From: Cesiribacter sp.
Lineage (GTDB): Bacteria > Bacteroidota > Bacteroidia > Cytophagales > Cyclobacteriaceae
NCBI GenBank assembly: GCA_030147305.1
Contig: JASLAE010000414.1
Coordinates: forward strand, 1-10,437
DNA length: 10,437 nt
Direction of reading: 5' to 3'
Shown: piece by piece, positions 1-7,327 of the stretch
Numbering within the stretch: the stretch's first letter is position 1
Layout: every line of letters starts with the position of its first letter
The notes under the pieces: model-generated
What the model was told of the DNA's origin: nothing
The model's input: the letters and a program-made list of their open reading frames with translations, nothing else
Database searches by the model: none
Position numbers and translations under genes: made by a program

Positions 1-996
1 AGAAACTACGACCAGCTGCTTGGCTTTCTGCTTACCCTGCAGGAGAAGAAAATTGAATTTGAAATTGCCAATGCCGGCACCACTACCGACTTTAAGATCT
101 TGTCTTCGGCCAGCATGCCCGGGGCGCCTATCTCTCCCAACAGCTGGATGATCTATGGCCTGGGGCTGGCAACCGGCCTTTTCTTTAGCCTTATCTTTGT
201 CGGCGCCCGCTATACGCTCGATAATAAAGTAAATGGGGTTTCCGAGATTGAAAGAATGACCCATGTACCCATTTTAGGTACCATGCCTCTCACCCATGCC
301 AAGCATACTACTGCGCGCATGGTGATCACGGATAATCCAAAATCTGCCTTCAGCGAAGCCATGCGGGCCATTCGTACGAATATGGAGTTTTTGGGGGCCC
401 GGCAAAATAATCGCATTATCTCTGTTACTTCCACCGTTAGTGGAGAAGGCAAGACGTTTGTTACCACCAACCTGGCAGCCATAATTGCCCTTTCTAAAAA
501 ACGGGTTGTGGTGCTTGACCTGGATATGCGCAAGCCTAAGGTACACCTTGCCTTTGAGGGAGAAAATACCACCGCTGGTTTAAGCACCATCCTGATTGGC
601 AAGCATACCCTGGAGGAGAGCATTCATAAAACCTCTATCCCCAACCTGGATTATATTACGGCCGGCCCTACACCGCCAAATCCTGCGGAGCTGGTCATGA
701 ATGGTGATTTTGATGCCCTGCTCCTGAGACTGCAGGAATTATATGATGTGATTGTCATGGATACTCCACCAGTGGGTCTTGTAACAGATGGCATCCTGAT
801 CATGAAAAGGGCTGACCTGCCCCTATACGTCTTTAAATCAAACTATTCTCATAAAGCTTACTTTAAAACGCTGAACCGACTGGCCACGGTAAATAATTTC
901 ACCAACCTGGCGATCATCCTGAATGGCGTTCAGCGCAGCCGGGGCTATGGCTATGGCTATGAGTACGGCGGCGGCTATTATGAAGAAAAAAACTAA
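1..996 (+). CDS. Polysaccharide co-polymerase / BY-type tyrosine autokinase (Wzc-like), 5' truncated by window edge
   Basis: The reading frame is open from base 1, so the gene begins outside the window; 331 C-terminal residues are visible. It drives and regulates chain export and length in capsule or exopolysaccharide synthesis at the inner membrane. Visible residues 1-45 look like the end of the periplasmic coiled-coil/GNVR region, ending in the proline-rich stretch that usually precedes the second membrane segment. A transmembrane helix follows at about residues 51-71. The cytoplasmic kinase domain has Walker A GEGKT (148-152, nt 442-456), Walker A' VVVLDLDMRKP (from about 169) and Walker B VIVMDTPP (250-257). 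The tail is tyrosine-rich, with six Tyr in the last 18 residues; such clusters are the autophosphorylation site in BY-kinases. A short tandem GGCTAT run (about nt 943-960) encodes part of it. The phosphatase-like gene follows after 14 nt. An internal TTG at nt 100 is not the true start, because it would remove the periplasmic region and the frame is open upstream. Confidence 0.93.
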   Translation, partial: RNYDQLLGFLLTLQEKKIEFEIANAGTTTDFKILSSASMPGAPISPNSWMIYGLGLATGLFFSLIFVGARYTLDNKVNGVSEIERMTHVPILGTMPLTHAKHTTARMVITDNPKSAFSEAMRAIRTNMEFLGARQNNRIISVTSTVSGEGKTFVTTNLAAIIALSKKRVVVLDLDMRKPKVHLAFEGENTTAGLSTILIGKHTLEESIHKTSIPNLDYITAGPTPPNPAELVMNGDFDALLLRLQELYDVIVMDTPPVGLVTDGILIMKRADLPLYVFKSNYSHKAYFKTLNRLATVNNFTNLAIILNGVQRSRGYGYGYEYGGGYYEEKN

Positions 997-1010
997 GCGC
1001 AGCATTTATC

Positions 1011-1751
1011 TTGTTTAATATTTTTAAAAAACGCACCAGACATACTAATGTACTGCCCCTTCAGGCAGACATGCATTCACATTTGCTTCCGGGCCTCGAT
1101 GACGGAGTACAGGAAATTGCAGAAAGTCTGCAGCTACTGCGGGGTTTGAGCGCCCTCGGCTATAAACATTTGGTGATGACGCCGCATATTCTCAGCGACT
1201 TTTATCCCAATACCCCCAATGGCATCCGCAAGCAGTTAAAAGTGGTTCAGGCAGCCTGCCAGCAGGAAGGCCTCGACCTTACCCTGGAAGCAGCGGCAGA
1301 GTATTATCTGGATGAGGTTTTCTTCAAAAGCCTGCAGTCAGATGAAGATCTGCTGACTTTTGGAGACAATTATATTCTGTTCGAGACTGGTTTTGTAAAC
1401 CAGTCTGCTATCATGTTTGATGCAATTTTCAGGATGAAAGCCCGGGGACTAAAGCCAATTTTAGCACACCCCGAGCGTTATGAATATATGTACCAGAATT
1501 ATGAACTTGCTGAGGAGTTGGTAGACCGGGGGGCACTGCTACAGCTTAACCTTAATTCATTATCAGGTTATTATTCTACCCCAGCCAAAAAAGTAAGCGA
1601 GTGGCTTATTGATAAAAAGCTGGTACATTTTGTGGGCACCGATTGCCACAACCAAAAACATTTTAACCTGATCGGCGAGACCATTAAACTACCCTATTTT
1701 GATAAGCTGCTCAAATTGGACCTGCTGAACAATACCCTGCTAAAGGCATGA
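1011..1751 (+). CDS. CpsB/YwqE-type PHP-domain tyrosine phosphatase
   Basis: Metal-dependent protein-tyrosine phosphatase of the PHP superfamily (CpsB/CapC/YwqE), which removes phosphate from the tyrosine tail of BY-kinases and so helps control polysaccharide synthesis. The 246-residue protein shows the PHP metal ligands in order: HSH (H22, H24) in MHSHLLPGLDDG, TPH (H59), E97 in AAAEYYLDE, H153 in LAHPERY, and GTDCHN (D211, H213). Length is normal for the family. The start is TTG at 1011, giving a basic MFNIFKKR-like N terminus common in Bacteroidota homologues. The next in-frame ATG (nt 1070) begins right at the HSH motif and would cut off the first beta strand, so TTG is preferred, although no clear ribosome binding site is visible. 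It lies 14 nt after the kinase and overlaps the next gene by 4 nt (ATGA), so the three are probably co-transcribed. Partnership with the kinase is inferred from adjacency and family knowledge. Confidence 0.92.
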   Translation: MFNIFKKRTRHTNVLPLQADMHSHLLPGLDDGVQEIAESLQLLRGLSALGYKHLVMTPHILSDFYPNTPNGIRKQLKVVQAACQQEGLDLTLEAAAEYYLDEVFFKSLQSDEDLLTFGDNYILFETGFVNQSAIMFDAIFRMKARGLKPILAHPERYEYMYQNYELAEELVDRGALLQLNLNSLSGYYSTPAKKVSEWLIDKKLVHFVGTDCHNQKHFNLIGETIKLPYFDKLLKLDLLNNTLLKA

Positions 1752-2728
1752 TCTTTCTTACTGGCGCCAGTGGCCTGCTGGGGTCTCATATTGCACGTAA
1801 ACTTCTGGCGGAGGGGCATAGGATCAGAGCCCTTCGCCGCAGTACCTCCGAGCTTGCTCACTTACAGGATATCGCCGAACAGATAGAATGGGTAACAGGA
1901 GATTTATTAGATGTAAGCTTGTTGGCACAGGCCCTAACCGGTTGCCGGCAGGTAGTACATTGTGCAGGGGTAGTATCCTATAAACCTAAAGATGCCGACC
2001 TGCTGTACCGGGTGAATGTAGAGGGTACCCGGGTAATGGTAGATGCTTCACTATCGGCAGGTATTGAACGATTTATTCATATAAGCTCAGTAGGTGCTAT
2101 TGGCCGGCCAAAACATACAGGCCTTTATAACGAAAAGCAGAAATGGGAGAAATCCAGGCTCAACAGCTGGTATGGTGAAACAAAGTACCTGGGAGAGCTG
2201 GAAGTCTGGCGCGGTCATACCGAAGGGCTGGCCAGCATTATTTTCAACCCCTCTGTTGTGCTGGGTCCTGGCCCTATGGATCGTTCCAGCACACAGCTGT
2301 TCAAATACGTTCACCAGCAAAACGTGTTTTACCCACCCGGCTTAGTCAACTGGGTAGATGTAAGAGACGTGGCACGGGTAGTAGCTGCAGCCCTGGAACC
2401 TACCGCTGTTACAGGCGAAAGATACATTGTTTCAGCAGGTGCGGTACACTATGAAGAGCTCTTTAGGCAAATGGCTGATTGTCTGGAGGTACAGCCACCA
2501 CAATACCAAACTAATTCGTTTCTTACCGGGGGAGCATATTACCTGGAAAAGATTAAAGGGCTTTTAGGAAAAAAGGAACCTTTGATCACAAAAGAAACCA
2601 GAATTTTAAGCAATCTTAAGATTCAATTTGATAATTCCAAGATTATCAGGCATTATGGGCTCAAGCACCAAGTACTTACGGAAACGATCGGCTGGTGTTG
2701 CACGGGGCTCCGATCTTATACGGTATAA
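1748..2728 (+). CDS. Extended SDR NAD(P)-dependent reductase/epimerase (dihydroflavonol-4-reductase-like)
   Basis: Extended short-chain dehydrogenase/reductase of 326 residues. The N terminus has the Rossmann glycine motif TGASGLLG (5-12), followed by basic residues R30/R31 that would favour NADP, and a conserved D-containing GDLLD (51-55). The catalytic set is Ser113/Ser114 in HISS and YGETK (Tyr142, Lys146). The NPSVVLGPG (168-176) and WVDVRDVA (202-209) motifs are typical of the DFR/3-beta-HSD/epimerase branch. The start ATG overlaps the phosphatase stop as ATGA, implying translational coupling. The position at the end of the polysaccharide cluster suggests a nucleotide-sugar or lipid-linked substrate. 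DFR-like members act on many substrates, however, so the exact reaction cannot be read from sequence. No clear terminator follows. Confidence 0.85.
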   Translation: MIFLTGASGLLGSHIARKLLAEGHRIRALRRSTSELAHLQDIAEQIEWVTGDLLDVSLLAQALTGCRQVVHCAGVVSYKPKDADLLYRVNVEGTRVMVDASLSAGIERFIHISSVGAIGRPKHTGLYNEKQKWEKSRLNSWYGETKYLGELEVWRGHTEGLASIIFNPSVVLGPGPMDRSSTQLFKYVHQQNVFYPPGLVNWVDVRDVARVVAAALEPTAVTGERYIVSAGAVHYEELFRQMADCLEVQPPQYQTNSFLTGGAYYLEKIKGLLGKKEPLITKETRILSNLKIQFDNSKIIRHYGLKHQVLTETIGWCCTGLRSYTV

Positions 2729-2817
2729 AAAGTAGTATTATATTACGCCTTCTGTTATTCTTGGCAAGCTTTGTGTTATTTAGTATGACGTAAAGGCAAG
2801 AAAAAGGCTGAAAAGGT

Positions 2818-4215
2818 ATGGCAGAGAATTATAAGAGAAGACAGGAGGAAAAAGCACTGATAGAGCGTTTTGAAAACGTCCTGGAAGCAGATGATTTCAC
2901 ATATTTCGAGGTAGAAGAGTACGAAACCATCGTACAACACTATATTAAGAAGAGCAAGTGGCAGCAGGCAGTGAAAGCCTGTAAGCTGGCCTCTGAACAG
3001 TTCCCCCTTTCTACAGAAGTATTGAGTCTGAAGATCCAGATCCTTACCCGTCTGCAAAAATATGAAGAGGCACTGGAGATGCTGGAGGAAGCTGTTGCAC
3101 TTCAGCCTACAGATCCTGAGGTTATGAACATGAAGGCAAACGTGCTGTCGCTGAGCGGCCGCCACGATGATGCCATTGGCCTGTATGAAAGGTCGCTGAT
3201 GTTTTCTGCCGACAGAGATGATGTATACTATAATATAGGACTTACTTACCAGAGCACTGGCCGTTACGAGGAAGCGATCAAGCATTACAAACTGGCCATA
3301 GAGGTTAATATCAACCACGAAAATGCGCTGTATGAACTGGCCTACTGTCTGGATGTAACCGGCAAGCTGGACTCAAGCCTTGCTTACTACCAGAAGTTTA
3401 TTGACAGAGATCCGTTCTCTTTTTATGCCTGGTACAACATTGGTATCATATACAATAAGCTGGGGCGTTACGAGGAGGCCGTAGGTGCCTACGAATACGC
3501 AACGGTGGTAAACGAAAAATTTGCTTCCGCTCACTTCAACATGGGCAACTCACTCATGAACCTGAGCCGCTATGAGCAGGCGCTGGAAGCGTATAAGAAT
3601 ACCCATAAGTGGGAAGGACCAAGTGCAGAAACCTATTGCTGCATCGGTTCTGCCTATGAAAAACTTAAGCAGTACGATCAGGCCATCAAATACTACCAGA
3701 AAGCCACCAAGGCAGATGCTTCTTACGACAGGGCCTGGTTTGGTATTGGTTATTGCCTGTGCCTGCAAAACCGGCACTTCGAGGCGGTATATTTCTTTAC
3801 CAAAGCCCTGAAGTACGATGCCGAGAATGGACACTACTGGCTGGCCCTCGCCGATGCAGAGTACCGTGCCGGCAATCTAATGTCTAGCTTTGAGGCTTTT
3901 CAGGCAGCCAGTCAGTACGATGGCACTAATCCTACCGTCTGGATGGAATGGTCATATGTTTATTTTGACCTGCACGAGTACGATAAAGCGTTTGTTATCA
4001 TCAAAGCTGGTATGGATGAGCTGCCAAACAACGCTGAAATGCTGTATCGTGCAACTGTTTATCTGATATCTGCAGGTAAATACAAAGAGGCCTTTAATTT
4101 TCTGGAAAATGCTTTAATTTTGGACTTTGATAAGCACACTGTTCTTTTTGACTTCTTCAAAAAACCTGAAGTACAAAAGGCGCTGTACAAGATCATCGAT
4201 CAGTACCGAAATTAA
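2818..4215 (+). CDS. Tetratricopeptide-repeat scaffold protein (12 contiguous TPRs)
   Basis: 465-residue protein without signal peptide or membrane segment, so probably cytoplasmic. After a charged N terminus (1-31) it is built almost entirely of 34-residue TPR units. The equivalent positions recur at about residues 32, 66, 100, 134, 168, 202, 236, 270, 304, 338, 372 and 406 with no insertion, ending near 439; the last 25 residues form a capping segment. Typical TPR positions are visible, for example YNIGLTYQSTGRYEEAIKHY (138-157) and YNIGIIYNKLGRYEEAVGAY (206-225). TPR arrays bind peptides or partner proteins; no catalytic domain is present. Related TPR proteins of similar length, with an acidic FxxxEEYETIV-like N terminus, are common in Bacteroidota, but I know of no established function. 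The ComA homologue starts 8 nt downstream, so the two are likely co-transcribed. The ATG at 2818 follows a purine-rich AAAAGGT stretch. Confidence 0.9.
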   Translation: MAENYKRRQEEKALIERFENVLEADDFTYFEVEEYETIVQHYIKKSKWQQAVKACKLASEQFPLSTEVLSLKIQILTRLQKYEEALEMLEEAVALQPTDPEVMNMKANVLSLSGRHDDAIGLYERSLMFSADRDDVYYNIGLTYQSTGRYEEAIKHYKLAIEVNINHENALYELAYCLDVTGKLDSSLAYYQKFIDRDPFSFYAWYNIGIIYNKLGRYEEAVGAYEYATVVNEKFASAHFNMGNSLMNLSRYEQALEAYKNTHKWEGPSAETYCCIGSAYEKLKQYDQAIKYYQKATKADASYDRAWFGIGYCLCLQNRHFEAVYFFTKALKYDAENGHYWLALADAEYRAGNLMSSFEAFQAASQYDGTNPTVWMEWSYVYFDLHEYDKAFVIIKAGMDELPNNAEMLYRATVYLISAGKYKEAFNFLENALILDFDKHTVLFDFFKKPEVQKALYKIIDQYRN

Positions 4216-4223
4216 AGAATTAC

Positions 4224-4994
4224 ATGAATTACGAGCTTGGGCAAATTCCTGAGAGAACCCACAAGCCCAGGGACTTTGGCTTTACCATGGCCATGGACAA
4301 GGGTTTAAGCACCAGAGAAGCAGAAGACTTCTTAAGTGTTGCCAGCCACTACGTTGATATTGTAAAACTGGGCTGGGCAACTTCATTTGTCACCCCTAAT
4401 CTGGAAGAAAAACTTCAGGTATTTAAAGAAGCCGGCATACCCGTTTACTTTGGCGGCACGCTCTTCGAAGCGTTCATCGTTCGCAACAACTTTGATGGCT
4501 ACCGCCGCATTCTGGACAAATACGGCATGCAGTTCGCCGAAGTTTCGGATGGTTCGCTGGAGATGCCGCACGAACAGAAGTGTGAGTATATTCGCCAGCT
4601 GGCTGGCCAGGTAACAGTACTTTCTGAGGTAGGTTCTAAAGATGCAGACAAGATTATTCCACCCTATAAGTGGATAAACCTGATGAAAGCAGAAATGGAA
4701 GCCGGCGCCTGGAAAGTAATTGGTGAAGCCCGTGAAGGAGGTAACGTTGGTCTGTTCCGCAGTACCGGCGAGGTACGCTCGGGTCTGGTAGAGGAAATTC
4801 TTACCCAGATCCCCTTTGAAAAAATAATCTGGGAAGCCCCACAGAAGTCGCAGCAGGTTTGGTTTATCAAGCTGCTGGGCACCAATGTAAATCTGGGTAA
4901 TATTGCTCCGAATGAGATCATTCCACTGGAAACCATTCGCCTGGGCCTGAGAGGTGATACCTTTCTGGACTTCCTGGACAAAGAAGCAAAATAA
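4224..4994 (+). CDS. Phosphosulfolactate synthase (ComA) family protein
   Basis: 256 residues, full length for the ComA family (TIM-barrel enzymes). Characterised members add sulfite to phosphoenolpyruvate to give (R)-2-phospho-3-sulfolactate, the first step of coenzyme M synthesis in methanogens. Conserved motifs in order: FTMAMDKG (20-27), VDIVKLGWAT (44-53, Lys48), YFGGTLFEAF (75-84), EVSDG (106-110), SEVGSK (134-139), GEAREGG (167-173), EAPQKSQQ (204-211), VNLGNI (222-227) and LGLRGDT (240-246). The family also includes Bacillus YitD-like proteins and the plant heat-stress protein HSA32, whose role is not coenzyme M synthesis, so the reaction here is inferred. No other sulfonate or coenzyme M gene is in the window. 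It starts 8 nt after the TPR gene and is followed by a strong terminator. A long antisense open frame over it is a shadow. Confidence 0.88.
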   Translation: MNYELGQIPERTHKPRDFGFTMAMDKGLSTREAEDFLSVASHYVDIVKLGWATSFVTPNLEEKLQVFKEAGIPVYFGGTLFEAFIVRNNFDGYRRILDKYGMQFAEVSDGSLEMPHEQKCEYIRQLAGQVTVLSEVGSKDADKIIPPYKWINLMKAEMEAGAWKVIGEAREGGNVGLFRSTGEVRSGLVEEILTQIPFEKIIWEAPQKSQQVWFIKLLGTNVNLGNIAPNEIIPLETIRLGLRGDTFLDFLDKEAK

Positions 4995-5018
4995 AAAACA
5001 AATCAAAAGCTTGAACAG

Positions 5019-5041
5019 AGCCTGGTTCTTCCAGGCTTTTT
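5019..5041 (+). terminator. Rho-independent terminator after the comA-like gene
   Basis: A perfect 7-bp inverted repeat AGCCTGG (5019-5025) / CCAGGCT (5031-5037) with loop TTCTT is followed by a run of five T (5037-5041). It lies 25 nt after the comA-like stop and before the candidate DUF368 promoter, so it should end the TPR-comA transcript. Confidence 0.82.
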
Positions 5042-5053
5042 CATTGTCCGGCG

Positions 5054-5086
5054 TTTCGGGCTTTGTCTGAATAATTATTAAGTTTG
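5054..5086 (+). promoter_or_regulatory. Candidate Bacteroidota sigma-ABfr promoter for the DUF368-aroE unit
   Basis: A perfect -7 element TAAGTTTG (TAnnTTTG) lies at 5079-5086. The -33 element is imperfect: TTTC at 5054-5057 with a 21-bp spacer. A better TTTG at 5062-5065 is only 13 bp away, which is too close. Transcription would start about 20-25 nt before the ATG at 5116, between the terminator and the gene, which is where a promoter is expected. Confidence 0.45.
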
Positions 5087-5115
5087 CGCTGGCTGTTAAT
5101 GGGCCCTTACATTCT

Positions 5116-6057
5116 ATGAGAACAATAAAAGACTATGTACTGCTCTACATGAAAGGCCTTGGAATGGGAGCTGCCGATATTGTGCCTGGCGTTTCCGGTG
5201 GCACCATTGCTTTCATCACTGGCATTTATGAGGAGTTGCTTAACAGTATCAAATCCTTCAACCTGGATGCGCTTCAAATACTCCGTCAGTTTCAGCTGAA
5301 AAGCTTCTGGAAGCACATCAATGGCACCTTTCTGGTGGTGTTGCTGGCAGGCATCTTCACCAGCATACTTTCACTGGCCCGGCTGGTAACCTGGCTGCTG
5401 GAGCATTATCCCATCCAGCTCTGGTCCTTTTTCTTTGGCCTTATCATCATTTCAGCTATTCTGGTTACAAAAGAAATTAAAAAATGGAATGCTGCTGTCG
5501 TGCTTGCCGGTATTGCGGGCATCATCATTGCTTATATTATAACCATTGCCAGCCCTGCAGAAACGCCTGATGCGCTCTGGTTTATTTTTCTGGCAGGCGC
5601 TGTAGCCATTTGTGCCATGATCCTGCCCGGCATTTCCGGTTCGTTTATCCTGCTGCTGCTTGTTAAGTACGAGTATATTCTCACGGCCCTGAAAGAGTTG
5701 AACATTGCTGTTATTTTAGTTTTTGGCCTCGGCTGTGTGGTAGGGCTCCTTAGCTTTGCCCGCGTTGTTTCCTGGCTGCTGGACCGCTATTATAATGTTG
5801 CTGTTGCCCTGCTGGCGGGTTTTATGATTGGCTCGCTTAACAAGGTATGGCCCTGGAAAGTAGTAACAGAATATTACCTGGACAGTAAAGGCCTGCAAAA
5901 ACCGCTGGTTACCGAAAGTGTATGGCCTACGGCTTATGCCTCTGCAACAGGGCAGGAACCCTACCTCTTATGGGCACTGCTTTTTGCTGCGCTAGGGATT
6001 TTGCTGGTAGTGGGTATCGAAAAAGTATCGAAGCATGCGGTAAGCCCCGACCATTAA
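5116..6057 (+). CDS. DUF368 polyprenyl-phosphate transporter (PopT family)
   Basis: 313-residue polytopic inner-membrane protein of the DUF368 family. Members have been shown to act as undecaprenyl-phosphate translocases, returning the lipid carrier for peptidoglycan and surface-polysaccharide synthesis to the cytoplasmic face. The signature KGLGMGAADIVPGVSGG (13-29) is repeated in the second half as PGISGS (171-176). A second pair of matching segments, LARLVTWLLEHY (87-98) and FARVVSWLLDRY (214-225), shows an internally duplicated two-half architecture. About eight hydrophobic segments are visible, with a hydrophilic stretch near 250-280. The ATG at 5116 places the conserved KG motif at the usual distance from the N terminus and fits the upstream promoter. 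The stop codon is immediately followed by the aroE ATG. The transport role comes from family knowledge; direction and substrate are not visible in sequence. Confidence 0.9.
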   Translation: MRTIKDYVLLYMKGLGMGAADIVPGVSGGTIAFITGIYEELLNSIKSFNLDALQILRQFQLKSFWKHINGTFLVVLLAGIFTSILSLARLVTWLLEHYPIQLWSFFFGLIIISAILVTKEIKKWNAAVVLAGIAGIIIAYIITIASPAETPDALWFIFLAGAVAICAMILPGISGSFILLLLVKYEYILTALKELNIAVILVFGLGCVVGLLSFARVVSWLLDRYYNVAVALLAGFMIGSLNKVWPWKVVTEYYLDSKGLQKPLVTESVWPTAYASATGQEPYLLWALLFAALGILLVVGIEKVSKHAVSPDH

Positions 6058-6801
6058 ATGCGACAGTTTGGTTTAATCGGTTATCCCCTGGGACATAGTT
6101 TCTCTAAAGGCTACTTTACCGAGAAGTTTAGCCGTGAGCAGATTACCGATGCTGCCTACGAACTTTATCCTATAGAGAGCATTGCAGCACTGCCGGCCCT
6201 GTTGGCTGAGCACCCGCAGCTATGTGGGCTTAATGTTACCATTCCTTATAAAGAACAGGTAATCCCCTTTCTTAGTCAGCTGGATGCAAGCGCCCAAAAA
6301 GTAGGTGCCGTGAATGTAATCAGGCGGGTGGATGATCGGCTTATTGGTTATAATACCGATTACTTTGGCTTTAAGCACTCTTTAGAACAATGGCTGGGAC
6401 CAGGACTAGCCGGGCTACAGGCGCTGGTGTTAGGGACCGGCGGTGCATCCAAAGCAGTGGGTGCAGCCCTGCAGGAACTTCAGCTTCCCTATAAGTTAGT
6501 CTCCAGAAGTGCTGCGCCAGGAATCCTGAGCTATGCTCAGCTGGTGGAACAAGCGGACTTGCTACAGCAGTATAAGCTCATCATTAACACCTCGCCCATT
6601 GGCATGCAGCCCAGGATTGCTGCCAGCCCCGACATTCCTTATGAACAGCTGGGGATTGGGCATTATCTTTATGATCTGGTGTACAATCCGGCCGAAACGG
6701 TTTTTATGCAGGAGGGTACCAAACGGGGCGCCCAGACTAAAAATGGGCTGGAGATGCTCCATCTGCAGGCAGAACAGGCCTGGAAGATCTGGAACAGTTA
6801 A
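6058..6801 (+). CDS. aroE: Shikimate dehydrogenase
   Basis: Catalyses NADPH-dependent reduction of 3-dehydroshikimate to shikimate in aromatic amino acid synthesis (cytoplasm). The substrate-binding half has GLIGYPLGHSFSK (5-17, with Ser14 and Ser16), NVTIPYKE (59-66) with catalytic Lys65, GAVNVI (83-88) and GYNTDYFGF (97-105) with catalytic Asp101. The Rossmann half has the glycine loop LGTGGASKAV (125-134), SR at 149-150 in the usual cofactor-phosphate region, NTSPIGM (177-183), YDLVYNP (205-211) and the C-terminal NGLEMLHLQA motif (229-238). At 247 residues it is shorter than the E. coli enzyme, as is usual for Bacteroidota. ATG directly follows the DUF368 TAA, so translation is likely coupled. 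The stop abuts the stop of the convergent minus-strand gene. Confidence 0.95.
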   Translation: MRQFGLIGYPLGHSFSKGYFTEKFSREQITDAAYELYPIESIAALPALLAEHPQLCGLNVTIPYKEQVIPFLSQLDASAQKVGAVNVIRRVDDRLIGYNTDYFGFKHSLEQWLGPGLAGLQALVLGTGGASKAVGAALQELQLPYKLVSRSAAPGILSYAQLVEQADLLQQYKLIINTSPIGMQPRIAASPDIPYEQLGIGHYLYDLVYNPAETVFMQEGTKRGAQTKNGLEMLHLQAEQAWKIWNS

Positions 6802-7230
6802 CTACTTGGCCAACAGCCACGCGTACGCATCCTTATAGGATGGAAAAACCGCAATTGCCAGGCCTTCCCCTATTTCTTCCTTTTTATTCACTTTTCGCAC
6901 GGTGGCCTGGGCAAATATATCCTTTGCCAGCCTTACTGCTATTTTGCGTAAACCCGCCCGCCTTAAAATAGGATGTCCGTCGTCCTCCAGATATTGTTGT
7001 AACTCGGGAGAAAGTACATTCAATTCTAAATGATCATTTAGATTATGCTTGATTTCATTTTTACGGATAAAGGCTTCTTTGAAAAGAACAACCTCATGCA
7101 CCTGTTCAATGGTTAAGGTGCCCTTCCACCGGGTAATGACGATCTTGTTTATTTCGTCAAAAAGAATCTCGACAAAGGGTCTTTTAAAAAGTAGTGTAGC
7201 TTCAGGTAAAAAATCTTCAGTGCTATTCAT
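6802..7230 (-). CDS. Small STAS/SpoIIAA-like protein of unknown function
   Basis: 142-residue soluble protein. The pattern is a beta strand (VEILFDEINKIVITRWKG, about 20-37), then helix, central strand with NDHLEL, helix, strand and a C-terminal helix ending in YKDAYAWLL. This resembles the small STAS/SpoIIAA-like proteins common in Cytophagales, though no phosphorylatable Ser can be assigned and I assign no function. The frame is open upstream to an ATG at 7314, but I chose the ATG at 7230 for two reasons. The extra 28 residues are low-complexity and hydrophobic, and a near-canonical promoter (7264-7293) lies inside the longer version, leaving a leader of about 25-30 nt before 7230. The stop TAG abuts the aroE stop with no base between. 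It appears monocistronic and is divergent from uvrB. Confidence 0.75.
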   Translation of the reverse strand: MNSTEDFLPEATLLFKRPFVEILFDEINKIVITRWKGTLTIEQVHEVVLFKEAFIRKNEIKHNLNDHLELNVLSPELQQYLEDDGHPILRRAGLRKIAVRLAKDIFAQATVRKVNKKEEIGEGLAIAVFPSYKDAYAWLLAK

Positions 7231-7263
7231 AAAAGAGTTAAAAAAGCGCTGTATACAAAAGCA

Positions 7264-7293
7264 CAAAGATAAATCAATCATAGAAACATACAA
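7264..7293 (-). promoter_or_regulatory. Bacteroidota-type promoter for the STAS-like gene
   Basis: Read on the minus strand, TTG (7293-7291) is separated by exactly 19 bp from TATCTTTG (7271-7264). This matches the Bacteroidota TTG-N19-TAnnTTTG promoter consensus at every defined position. The predicted start of transcription is about 7256-7260, some 27 nt before the chosen ATG at 7230. Confidence 0.65.
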
Positions 7294-7327
7294 CATATCT
7301 AAAATCACCGGCATTCCTTATTATGGC

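Noticed and set aside
210..623. 137-codon minus-strand open frame
   Set aside because: It is antisense to the kinase domain with intact Walker motifs.
2729..2817. Promoter before the TPR gene
   Set aside because: TATTCTTG (2756-2763) is one mismatch from TAnnTTTG but no TTG lies at a suitable distance upstream; the support is too weak to annotate.
2776..3318. 180-codon open frame on the minus strand
   Set aside because: It lies opposite the TPR gene, whose 34-residue repeat register is unambiguous; the antisense translation has no recognisable domain.
4383..5006. 207-codon open frame on the minus strand
   Set aside because: It is antisense to the comA-like gene, which carries all family motifs, and it runs nearly into the terminator region; Phe/Leu-rich antisense composition suggests a shadow.
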